The translations under genes and the position numbers were made by a program. This document shows, in pieces, positions 19,301 through 26,735 of a DNA stretch of 39,632 bases. The first letter of the stretch is position 1, and each line of letters opens with the position of its first letter. Source of the stretch: Candidatus Gastranaerophilales bacterium (GTDB taxonomy: Bacteria > Cyanobacteriota > Vampirovibrionia > Gastranaerophilales > Gastranaerophilaceae); contig CALUQL010000010.1 in assembly GCA_944322895.1 (NCBI GenBank), positions 1-39,632 on the forward strand, given 5' to 3'. The notes beneath the pieces were generated by a model. It was not told the DNA's origin. It did not search any database and saw nothing but the letters and a program-made list of their open reading frames with translations.

Positions 19301-22207
19301 TTCCGCTTTTCCCCAAGAATTATCTGTCCACATTACATCCTGAATAGTCTTTTTACCTGTAACTGGATTTGTAAAGGTTTCAGTTGTAACAGCAGGAACA
19401 TACTGAGCATGGAAAGCATAATCAGAATCATCAACACTTAAAGATTGTATTCCACTTCCTTTTCCTTTTTTTATTTTTTCAGCGGCAGCTTTTGCATCTG
19501 TTTCCATATGATATGGTTTTCCTGTCATCTGCTCAATAATTCTAATTTGTTCATTTGCTGCCAAACCGGAAGAACCTTCTTCTCTTACCCAAAACTGACC
19601 ATTTAACATACCAATATTAGAATATTGATCTTCTAATGCATCATATAAAATAGTGTTTAAATTTTGATATTCCATTTCACAATATTTTTTCATCTTGGAC
19701 AGAGATTTTCTTATAGATTCAAATATTTCTGCCTCTTCAGTTGTAAACTGATATAATTTACTATTCGCTTTTTGTCTTTGTTTTGAATCTTCAATTTTTT
19801 CATTAGTAACCATTGCTTGTTCTATTGAAGAAAAATGATTTTTTAACATATCTAGTTTAGTGCGACTTATAATAAAATGTTGTTTTTCGAGTTGTTTTAA
19901 TATTTGAGTTCTTGCAGATGGTATTTGCCATTTCTTCAATATAGAATTATATTCTTCTGATAAGGCTTCGAATTTTTCACGTTGAGACTCAATTCCCAAT
20001 CCAACTTTATCTTTACCGCCAAATGTTTTAACAAGTTTATTATATTGTTCTTCTGTAATACCTTCTTGTAATGATTGCATATAATGAGACATAAATACAG
20101 AAACAAAATGCATTCTATCTTCATACCCTAAAAGTCTTATACCATCTAATACTTCTTCATTAGATGGATTTGAAGAAAGTTTTTGAACCAATTTATTGAG
20201 CTTATCGATAACATCATGCTTGTCACCTTTTATACCCATAGTTACTTTGACATTTTCAAGTGCTTCGCGGTCACCATCATTTATATTTTGAGTAATATTT
20301 TTAAATATAGTTATAACCAACTCTGTAACTGATTTTTCAAATAATGTACTTGTAATAGAATCCAATTCTGTTGGAATAAATGATTCCAATCTTATAATAT
20401 CTGACACCAAATCTGTCTCAAGTGATTTAGAACTTGGTATATTACCCTTTTCGTCAACAAATCTTTGTCTTACATTAACAGACTTTATTCCGGATTTTAT
20501 AGATTTTAAATAATTAGAGATTTGTATATCCCTCGGAGGCAGTCCTGATAATCTTTCGAATCTAACAATACCATCAGGCATATTTACATCAGCTTCAACC
20601 GCAATTCTATGAGCTGCAGCTGCATTATAAAGTTTTTTATTAAACAAATATTTGCTTCTTGGAGAACTAAAACTTTTTAGTTTCTTTAATTGGAGTTCAC
20701 TTCTATTATACTCATCAAGCATAGCAAATAACACAACAGCATTTTTACCTATTTTCTCTTTTTGAGAATCTGTAATATCAGGTACAGATAAAATAACAAA
20801 ATCAGCAATTATTCTTTGTTTCTCGTCTTGTGGCAACTTGGAAGGAACATTTAGACCGTTTACTGGTGTTTTCCCTGTATAAAAATCTTTTAAAGATTTA
20901 ATTAAACTTGAAATTTCTTCATTTGTTTTTTCAGGGAAAATATCTGAAAAAACTTCACTTAATTTGCCATTAACTGACTTTTGAGTATCATAATATTCTT
21001 TCTTAACTGCTGTAAGATTATTATAAGTATCACTCATATTTTTTCTTGATCTATAACAAGATTTCAAAAGTTCTTTTTCTTTTATTACAGACATCAACAA
21101 AGATTTTACATTTGAATATTTTGGATCTAATCCAAGATACCAACTTGAATCGTTAAATATTCCATAATTTTCTTCATCAAAAGGAACATAATATTCTGTT
21201 TGAATTGTTCCATCACCGCTTGCGTGAGCATTATGCATCCAATTATGAGCAGATGCATCTATAATTCTATATCCTTTCGCAATAGCGGTATCATAATCGA
21301 TTATTGTTTTTGGAATATCTACTTTCTTTCCAGTACCTAATTCAGTGACATCAAAAACAGACATAACAGGAGAATCTTTTAATTCTTCCATTATCAAATC
21401 TACATATTTTGATTTATCTTCATAAGCCATTGCTTTTCTGCAAATAGAAATGGCTGCACACATACCACTTTGGCGTTGATCAACTGATTTTATTGTTAAA
21501 ACATCATCTTGGGGCGTTTTAACAATCATATCATTTAACATTTCTTCCATTACTTGTAATTTTTTATCTTCCAATTGCGGAGTGATTTTATATTCATCAC
21601 TCATAAAGAAAATAAACTTTTCAAGACATTCTTGCTTTTGAGATAAAGGAATTTCGGAAGATGCAACAAAATAATCAAGATTTTTTCTTACGCTGGCTGT
21701 TCTTGCCAAAGTTTCAGAATCTTTTAAAGAATCTTCACCTATTATTAACGAAGTAAACTTGTTTCTTAAATCAATTATACTTTTTTGTTGTTCTGTTAAA
21801 GGTTTTTTCGTATTGAAAATTTCATTATATTCAGCTTCTAAGTCCGTAACATTGTCTGAAGAAGCAGATAAAGCACGTCTTATTGTATCGTCTAAAACTT
21901 TTGACCAATCAGTATTTTCTCTATTTTCCGGAGTTAACCCTTCCTCATCTAAAAAACTTTTAAATTCTGAATCTTCTCCACCTTGTCCATATGCAAGATT
22001 TTTTGCCACATCTAAAAGGAATTCAATATTTGTCCTGTCTGAAGCAGAACTTAAGTTATTGAGTGCTGCATATATATTCTGCCTATTGTTTTCTAATATT
22101 GGTTTTTCACCTGTTTTTAATTGTTCAACTGTTTTTTTATCAGTTCTTATGCTTTTAAATCTAGGTTTAAAAGCATTCACATTCATTTCGGCCTTATTTA
22201 TTTTCAT
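16397..22207 (-). CDS. Giant papain/bleomycin-hydrolase-like cysteine peptidase (1936 aa) with split catalytic triad
   Basis: The oxyanion Gln and catalytic Cys read as DQRQSGMC, with Q244 and C250 six residues apart as in papain (Q19/C25). The SGxC form resembles clan CA family C1B (bleomycin hydrolase/PepC). The catalytic His is probably H933 (YAFHAQYV) and the Asn is N963 in DNSWG. GRNGFLYTDY after NSWG also resembles C1B. C1 enzymes have roughly 130-300 residues between Cys and His; here there are 683, mostly predicted helical. About 930 further helix-rich residues follow the domain. There is no Sec signal or membrane segment. The residue after Cys is Ala, not the usual Trp. The start has AAAGGAT as ribosome site, preceded by a hairpin. 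Substrate and location are unknown; an exported effector or a cytoplasmic protease are both possible. Confidence 0.8.
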   Translation of the reverse strand: MKINKAEMNVNAFKPRFKSIRTDKKTVEQLKTGEKPILENNRQNIYAALNNLSSASDRTNIEFLLDVAKNLAYGQGGEDSEFKSFLDEEGLTPENRENTDWSKVLDDTIRRALSASSDNVTDLEAEYNEIFNTKKPLTEQQKSIIDLRNKFTSLIIGEDSLKDSETLARTASVRKNLDYFVASSEIPLSQKQECLEKFIFFMSDEYKITPQLEDKKLQVMEEMLNDMIVKTPQDDVLTIKSVDQRQSGMCAAISICRKAMAYEDKSKYVDLIMEELKDSPVMSVFDVTELGTGKKVDIPKTIIDYDTAIAKGYRIIDASAHNWMHNAHASGDGTIQTEYYVPFDEENYGIFNDSSWYLGLDPKYSNVKSLLMSVIKEKELLKSCYRSRKNMSDTYNNLTAVKKEYYDTQKSVNGKLSEVFSDIFPEKTNEEISSLIKSLKDFYTGKTPVNGLNVPSKLPQDEKQRIIADFVILSVPDITDSQKEKIGKNAVVLFAMLDEYNRSELQLKKLKSFSSPRSKYLFNKKLYNAAAAHRIAVEADVNMPDGIVRFERLSGLPPRDIQISNYLKSIKSGIKSVNVRQRFVDEKGNIPSSKSLETDLVSDIIRLESFIPTELDSITSTLFEKSVTELVITIFKNITQNINDGDREALENVKVTMGIKGDKHDVIDKLNKLVQKLSSNPSNEEVLDGIRLLGYEDRMHFVSVFMSHYMQSLQEGITEEQYNKLVKTFGGKDKVGLGIESQREKFEALSEEYNSILKKWQIPSARTQILKQLEKQHFIISRTKLDMLKNHFSSIEQAMVTNEKIEDSKQRQKANSKLYQFTTEEAEIFESIRKSLSKMKKYCEMEYQNLNTILYDALEDQYSNIGMLNGQFWVREEGSSGLAANEQIRIIEQMTGKPYHMETDAKAAAEKIKKGKGSGIQSLSVDDSDYAFHAQYVPAVTTETFTNPVTGKKTIQDVMWTDNSWGKAEKEYFWNGRNGFLYTDYGNGYGWKDGFILADDYKIGLPVESLYGAVGYAKEDGDKFGLFTDVVLPGVPVDLYQKLYKMFGYIFNIDEGKKYYAALENAITNGYKINLKELEGLDSIAEAKVEMLAKRAEKELKSEADFDKLSDDDELKFVFKKLAVYMSTNNPMLADTVFSVDNNKDLEIVKDEIFQEYVNIFASIIGKSDETIETLYEYSYDKLNVIFDEIKTIYGLEISEPQRKAILEGIFFNEEALTKHNGTLSGLAKYFDEQLENSASANIKDKAALDYFITNAKIVISQSIDERVKIKSLYSIPIVNSPLKDEFIAAIDKYLNPSSDEELLTLIQGLQMADYDTVNKFFDILQPEDIGLKQRKPYDYVKMYLSGDSSVNKAFSELISSEEIYKNLPSSNDEQEGSSPEELYRSLYVKLSEMDVQKYIKAFKAEAFQKYKVRQAFPEPVVISDESISKIVDGMYSSILEHVDSIESSKGVYEILSKYNEINDKFLSQPLFNLLLNRKDVILDKDIKDTFNSFMSEIIELQELLGLDSSFEIINEPLNKLIRKLKPADGKMEGRVVGPILNEIISIFSDLESSGITIDRFVQLRQEELSALKYNIQLMVNTNIDPKYRDEVQNEIYRLIDIARKGYDEESLLIQKEKIKDMVITRHIIKNPTVLLKECVRILQEGKQNSDEYQILSTYLENALQVAQQTKIQYKLVQNQHEAISSKTKDMLSMFCVTMKDGKRENMDSEVGMLYLIEQLKNTGDNYTILNLFLEQSGLSQQALNALLNNFEIQKTNDLVQEKAEEIKIDLAALDELASLVGEYSRINKGNVKSLSDSVEQFRLYIKRKLKGKENISVFSKFVNYIDSIKYTDALKYTNLTMIEPLTKQIIEDALKYVATDINSQMKYISEISSMLTERIELISSIRVSSDSEVYKKRVEFFKKYEQVQNYISSQSKEIFESVGKSEFLSAQMIPC

Positions 22208-22218
22208 TGCATATCCTT

Positions 22219-22239
22219 TTAATATCTCAAAGATATTAA
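22219..22239 (-). promoter_or_regulatory. Perfect 8-bp inverted repeat at the ribosome site of the giant peptidase gene
   Basis: TTAATATC (22219-22226) and GATATTAA (22232-22239) flank a 5-base loop in the 5' leader. The stem touches the Shine-Dalgarno sequence (complement of 22214-22219). It could be an operator or an RNA hairpin that limits translation. On the minus strand TATAAT (22274-22279) lies upstream as a possible -10. Confidence 0.45.
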
Positions 22240-22327
22240 TTGTAAGCGTATTTTTTTTTGTTACTTAATCATCATTATAAAATAGAATTTTTACATTAGT
22301 TTACCATCTGTCAAAATCAATAAAACA

Positions 22328-22930
22328 TTATATCAAACTAACGATACCGGTTGAATGATCAAAATGACATTTTGCTATGTATAATTCGCCATTTTGGACA
22401 GCTTTTCTTATTATTGCCGATTTTTGAATCAAAACATCTTCAACCCATATAGTATGCTGCTGTGCAAAATAATTATGACAAGTTATATCCTCGTTCTTAT
22501 CCAAAACAGGGTATACACAAGACATTATCGATTTAAAATCATCAGTTTCATTTGGATAATGCTCTTTTGCATACTTCATTACACCGCAATCATCATGCCC
22601 TAATAAGATAAGCAAAGGCAATTTCAATTTTTTTACTGCATACTCAATACTTTCTATCACATTTGGTCCAGCTGTTATTCCAGCTACTCTTATGACAAAT
22701 AATTCTCCTATACCACAATCAAAAATAATTTCAGGAACAACACGTGAATCAGAACAACTAAGAACAACTGCAAATGGCTCCTGATGAAAAGCATATTTTC
22801 TTAAAGTTTCCAAACACATATTTTTTGCTGTAGGTGTTCCTTTTACAAAATTATTATTTCCGGATAATAATTTCTTTAATTCCTCCTCTGCCTTAAGAGG
22901 AATACCTTCGGGTAAAATACAATTTTCCAT
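22328..22930 (-). CDS. Beta-class carbonic anhydrase
   Basis: The 200-residue cytoplasmic zinc enzyme interconverts CO2 and bicarbonate. Zinc ligands are C59 (in SCSDSR), H112 and C115 (in GHDDCG). The Asp61/Arg63 dyad is intact, and RVAGITAGPNVIESIEYAV matches the family core. AAGGAG precedes the ATG at good spacing. It may supply bicarbonate for biosynthesis. It is transcribed divergently from the LUD-domain gene. No terminator is visible before the giant peptidase gene 120 bases downstream, so read-through is possible. Confidence 0.95.
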   Translation of the reverse strand: MENCILPEGIPLKAEEELKKLLSGNNNFVKGTPTAKNMCLETLRKYAFHQEPFAVVLSCSDSRVVPEIIFDCGIGELFVIRVAGITAGPNVIESIEYAVKKLKLPLLILLGHDDCGVMKYAKEHYPNETDDFKSIMSCVYPVLDKNEDITCHNYFAQQHTIWVEDVLIQKSAIIRKAVQNGELYIAKCHFDHSTGIVSLI

Positions 22931-23080
22931 ATATTGCTCCTTATATTAAGATGTAGATTACATTTTAAAATATTTTAAGTTTTTAGACAATAACTCAACA
23001 AAATTAACATAATCAAGAGATTTAGAAATATACAAAAAATAAATAATGTGGTAACATAACACTTATTGGGAGGTTTTATT

Positions 23081-23737
23081 ATGGTACAGAATGTCTACTT
23101 AATGCAAAGAAACAAAAAAGTAGGGGAAAAGGTTGTTTTAAATTTCAAAAAAAGGTTTTTTGATGCATATTTTGTTGAAACAAAAGAAGAAGCATTAAAA
23201 AAAGCGATCGAATTAATCCCAGAAAACGACACCGTCTCTTGGGGAGGTTCAATGTCTGTACTTGAGATAGGTCTGATCGATTATGTTTTAAAAGGAAATT
23301 TCAACGTAATAAACAGAGATTTAGCAAAAAATCCAGAAGAAAGAACAGCTTTGCTAAAACAAGCTCTACTTTGTGACACATACCTAATGGGTACAAATGC
23401 AATAAGTGAAGATGGTCAGTTGGTGAATATTGACTGTATCGGAAATAGAACTGCAGCTCTAATGTATGGTCCAAAAAATATTATTGTAATTGTAGGTATG
23501 AATAAACTGGCTCTAACCGTTCAAGATGCTATTAAACGAGCAAGAGAAACAGCAGCACCAACTAATATGCAAAGAGTTGCTGGTAACGGATTAAGACAAA
23601 CTCCTTGTTTTTCAACAGGAATATGTGCAGATTGTATATCAAAAGATTCTATCTGTTCTAACATTGTAATAACAAGACTATGCAATCCACCAAAACGAAT
23701 AAAGGTTATCCTTACAAGTGAGTCTTTAGGTTTTTAA
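23081..23737 (+). CDS. LUD-domain protein (lactate utilisation LutC/YkgG-like)
   Basis: The 218-residue protein starts at the ATG at 23081, which has GGGAGG seven bases upstream; the in-frame TTG at 23066 overlaps that site and is less likely. LUD-domain features are VSWGGSMSVLEIGL near residue 52, GTNAISEDGQLVNIDCIGN near 104, and IIVIVGMNKL. The C-terminus carries five cysteines (C176, C182, C185, C192, C201), as in the stand-alone LUD subfamily, and could bind metal. LutA and LutB partners are absent here, so a role in lactate oxidation is not shown. It overlaps the convergent acetyltransferase gene by 4 bases. Confidence 0.85.
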   Translation: MVQNVYLMQRNKKVGEKVVLNFKKRFFDAYFVETKEEALKKAIELIPENDTVSWGGSMSVLEIGLIDYVLKGNFNVINRDLAKNPEERTALLKQALLCDTYLMGTNAISEDGQLVNIDCIGNRTAALMYGPKNIIVIVGMNKLALTVQDAIKRARETAAPTNMQRVAGNGLRQTPCFSTGICADCISKDSICSNIVITRLCNPPKRIKVILTSESLGF

Positions 23738-24459
23738 CAAAAAGTATAATTCTTTGAAAAATATTTATTTTTCTTTGCTATAGCTTCAGGTGTTAAAAGT
23801 AATAAAACAGAATCCGGAAGCATATTGTATTGAGAATGTGAAATACATTTTTTTATAAAATTATCAATTTGAGGATTAACTGCCTCAAAACCTAGTTTAT
23901 AATAAAACGGAATTGGATTTTCATCACTTCTATAATTAGAAAAAGAACGTGCATAACCTTTTTCAGCGGTTAAAAACAAACAACCATCATGTCCTCTTTT
24001 TCTACTTTCTTTAACTGCTGCATTAACAAGAGCTGTACCTATCCCAGCATATCTTTCACCAAGCAATGAACGCAAATGAGTTATTTCCGGAATTACATTA
24101 TTAGGCTGTGTCAAAACATAATCACCTTCCGGAAATAAAGAACAACAATTCATATCCATAAACCCGGCTTCTTTCCGGTCAACAAATATTTTATAGGAAA
24201 CATAATCACCTATTTTTTCTTTACACAATGATGCTTTAACATTAAAACCCGAATTTTTATCTAATAATGTAACATCATCAACTTTTCTAAACTTACCAAA
24301 AGAAGGACAGTACTTTGATTTTATAGCTTCTATTGGAATTTTTTCCTGAGATAAAATTGTAGGTTTCAAACATCTTCCGACGTTATCTTTTATACCAAAT
24401 TTTTTATATGAATATGCGCTATTATTTAAAAGATTATTACTATTTATTGATAACATCAT
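23734..24459 (-). CDS. GNAT-family N-acetyltransferase with an N-terminal extension
   Basis: The 241-residue protein has the acetyl-CoA-binding motif A as RYAGIGTALVNAAVKESRKRG (from residue 136) and the later IPFYYKLGFE typical of GNAT folds. The substrate is unknown. The first 60 residues are not part of the fold and include CPSFGKFRK. AAGGAA precedes the start, about ten bases away. It ends in a 4-base overlap with the LUD gene on the other strand. Confidence 0.85.
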   Translation of the reverse strand: MMLSINSNNLLNNSAYSYKKFGIKDNVGRCLKPTILSQEKIPIEAIKSKYCPSFGKFRKVDDVTLLDKNSGFNVKASLCKEKIGDYVSYKIFVDRKEAGFMDMNCCSLFPEGDYVLTQPNNVIPEITHLRSLLGERYAGIGTALVNAAVKESRKRGHDGCLFLTAEKGYARSFSNYRSDENPIPFYYKLGFEAVNPQIDNFIKKCISHSQYNMLPDSVLLLLTPEAIAKKNKYFSKNYTFC

Positions 24460-24510
24460 ACCAAATTATTTCCTTGGCTATATGAAAACAAGAAAATAAA
24501 AAAAATTGCT

Positions 24511-24538
24511 AAAAAAAAAGCTCTATTTAATAGAGCTT
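24511..24538 (-). terminator. Rho-independent terminator of the flagellar cluster
   Basis: AAGCTCTAT (24518-24526) and ATAGAGCTT (24530-24538) form a 9-bp stem with a 3-base loop. On the minus strand a run of T residues follows (A-run 24511-24519 on plus). It lies 38 bases after the stop of the gene ending at 24576. Confidence 0.9.
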
Positions 24539-24575
24539 CTGACATTGTTACTTCTCATTCCGAGATTGTTTGTCA

Positions 24576-25412
24576 TTAACTACTCATAAGTTCAATTGCA
24601 TTTTCTAACAACTGTTTATGAGATTTTATTAATTGATTTGCAAGTTCTAATTGCATTTGAGCTTGTTGATAATAGGCTGTATTTGCATCAAAATCAACAT
24701 TTGAAAGTTCTATTAATCCGCCTCTTACTTCTCCTCGACCTACTACAGGCTTTCCGGATTCTTCAGTTTCTATAAACTGACCATCAGCAACCTGATATAA
24801 CATCTGCGGATTATGGAAATTTATTATAGCAACTTTATACAACGGAGTCATTACTTTTCCACCATCAGCTTTACCATATAATATTCCATCATCTTTAAAC
24901 TCAAATTCTTCATATTTTCCAAGATATTTACCATTACTTGGATCAATCCAAAGTTTAATATTAGTTGTAGGAACAGATGCGGCCCCACCATCAAACGCTG
25001 TATCAACAAATGAATCAGCATCAACTGGTTTTGCCCCATTCATTATTTCACCTTTATCATTTAATATATAACCTTGAACAGCCTGTCCATCAGAACTTCT
25101 ATAGACTCCCTCACCATCAAACTTAAATTCTCCAAGTCTTGTATATACAATTCTACCTTTATCGTTACGCAAAACAAAGTAACCACTACCTTCCAAATAT
25201 ATATTTTCATCAGATGTTCCGGGTGATGATTTACCTTGTCCAACATTTCTTAATCTTGTTTCTGCAACAGAACCATCCAAAAATGTTTTAAACGTGAATT
25301 TTTTCTCTCTATATCCTGGAGTATATACGTTTACCAAGTTTTCAGATAAATCACTGACCCATTCACTTGTTATTTTCTGTGTATTTAAAGCATTTATAAA
25401 TGCATCACGCAT
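24576..25412 (-). CDS. Flagellar hook/rod protein (FlgE/FlgF/FlgG family)
   Basis: The 278-residue protein belongs to the axial flagellar proteins. The N-terminal rod motif is NLVNVYTPGYREKKF (residues about 26-40). The central YFVLRNDKGRIVYTRLGEFKFDGEGVYRSSDGQAVQGY matches the FlgE/F/G core (read in parts around residues 78-115). The C-terminal helix, GGLIELSNVDFDANTAYYQQ and what follows, matches the FlgG/FlgF ending. Its length is close to FlgG (about 260), but I cannot separate FlgF from FlgG. Its ATG overlaps the stop of the FliK-like gene by one base, so the pair is co-translated. Confidence 0.88.
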   Translation of the reverse strand: MRDAFINALNTQKITSEWVSDLSENLVNVYTPGYREKKFTFKTFLDGSVAETRLRNVGQGKSSPGTSDENIYLEGSGYFVLRNDKGRIVYTRLGEFKFDGEGVYRSSDGQAVQGYILNDKGEIMNGAKPVDADSFVDTAFDGGAASVPTTNIKLWIDPSNGKYLGKYEEFEFKDDGILYGKADGGKVMTPLYKVAIINFHNPQMLYQVADGQFIETEESGKPVVGRGEVRGGLIELSNVDFDANTAYYQQAQMQLELANQLIKSHKQLLENAIELMSS

Positions 25413-26050
25413 TATTGCTCTCCTCTTTCTTTGTTATTTTTATTTCTATTTTGTCTACCATTATTTTGTCTATAAAATAAATCATTATAAGGTAAATTTT
25501 GCTCATCGAATTTTTGTTTTAAAGAAGCAATATTATTTCGCAGATAATTTTCAACTTCTAAACTTCCGGGAATAAACTCTGCAGTTACTTTTCCATGTTT
25601 ATCTATTTTCAAAATTACTGAAACATCATTATCAAATGAAATTCTAACTGGTTTTTGCATTTTTTGAGCTTTTTCTATCAAAGAAGTTAACTGGTTTGTA
25701 ACTTCTACTGTTTTTGAAGAAACAACATTCTGTGCCACATCAAGTTTTAATAACGATTTAAACTCTCCTGATTGTGTACTTTCGACAGTAAATTGACCTT
25801 CTTGAGTCAAATTAACAAAAAACAAAGCATCTTCTAAATTTATAGAAATAGAATCATAGTTATAATCAATTCCAATTGAATTCAAAATAGAACTGCCAAC
25901 AGAATCTTCATTCATACCATTTAACTGTTGTGTCAAAACATCAGAAAAAGGAAGATTTGACGAAGCTAAAACATCTGCATCTTCAGGCTGCATCTGTATT
26001 AAATTCTCTTTTTTTTCGACATTTTGTTTAGTTTGAGTATCTATCTTCAT
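25412..26050 (-). CDS. Probable FliK-like flagellar hook-length control protein
   Basis: The 212-residue protein has a polar N-terminal half and a C-terminal part (about residues 135-190) that fits the FliK C-terminal pattern: KPVRISFDNDVSVILKIDKHGKV then LRNNIASLKQKFDEQNLPYN. The tail is Asn/Arg-rich. Between fliJ and a hook/rod gene, a FliK role (measuring hook length and switching export specificity) is expected. It is shorter than usual for FliK (about 300-400), so the ruler part would be reduced. The call rests on context plus a weak pattern. Confidence 0.65.
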   Translation of the reverse strand: MKIDTQTKQNVEKKENLIQMQPEDADVLASSNLPFSDVLTQQLNGMNEDSVGSSILNSIGIDYNYDSISINLEDALFFVNLTQEGQFTVESTQSGEFKSLLKLDVAQNVVSSKTVEVTNQLTSLIEKAQKMQKPVRISFDNDVSVILKIDKHGKVTAEFIPGSLEVENYLRNNIASLKQKFDEQNLPYNDLFYRQNNGRQNRNKNNKERGEQ

Positions 26051-26061
26051 TGTTTTTCCTT

Positions 26062-26523
26062 TTAATCGTCTTCGCCTTCTTCTTCTTTTCTTGCTTTCGT
26101 TTTTTGAAAATATTTTTGGACCGCTACTTCCGAAAGTAATTTGTTTTCTGCTTGTTTTTCTTCTTCTCTATATTGTTCCAAAGCTTTTTCTTTATGTTTT
26201 TCAAGAACCTTGACTTCTTTTTCTCGTTCAACAAGCTTCTTTTTTTCTTCTTCTAATACTTCAATTGCTGCTTGCTTTTGTTTTTCCAGTCCTTCTCCTT
26301 TTTCGTATAGATGTTTCAAATATTTATCATATGAATCCATCATTCTGAAATCAGTGGTAGAACGCATTGTTTTAATAACACCTGCTATTTCTCGATTATT
26401 TTCATCTATTAATCCTTGAATTCTATCTACCTCATTTTTTGCTTTTAGAACTTCTTGAAGCTGTTCTTCTTTCTTTCTTATCCTAAAATCAAGTACCTTT
26501 TGTAATCTGTATCTAAATGGCAT
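26062..26523 (-). CDS. fliJ: Flagellar export protein FliJ-like
   Basis: The 153-residue protein is nearly all coiled coil. It begins with the FliJ-like MPFRYRLQKVLDFRIRKKEEQ and continues with heptad-rich Lys/Glu helix (VLEEEKKKLVEREKEVKVLEK). FliJ is the stalk of the flagellar export ATPase complex with FliI. The fliI gene is not adjacent, since a divergent gene lies upstream. No Shine-Dalgarno sequence is evident. It is the first gene of a three-gene minus-strand cluster. Confidence 0.82.
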   Translation of the reverse strand: MPFRYRLQKVLDFRIRKKEEQLQEVLKAKNEVDRIQGLIDENNREIAGVIKTMRSTTDFRMMDSYDKYLKHLYEKGEGLEKQKQAAIEVLEEEKKKLVEREKEVKVLEKHKEKALEQYREEEKQAENKLLSEVAVQKYFQKTKARKEEEGEDD

Positions 26524-26735
26524 TTCTGTATACTTATACTAATACATCTGAATTATGCTATTTTTTACAAAAAAACAATACATCTATTTGTATGAAATCC
26601 AAATAATTTTTAATGTTATTTTTGGCGAAGTCAACACATAATTTACTTATTGTAATAACTAGACTATATTCAATATTGATATATAATAGAGAAGGAGAAT
26701 TATAATAAAAAGCAGTTTTGGCAAAGGGGATTAAT

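Noticed and set aside
21759-22268. Plus-strand 169-codon frame over the start of the giant peptidase gene
   Set aside because: It is antisense to the peptidase N-terminus and has no ribosome site or recognisable domain.
22984-22991. TAGACAAT between carbonic anhydrase and the LUD gene as a second LexA-like site
   Set aside because: Only eight of the 14 palindrome core bases match and there is no inverted half, so chance is likely in this AT-rich DNA.
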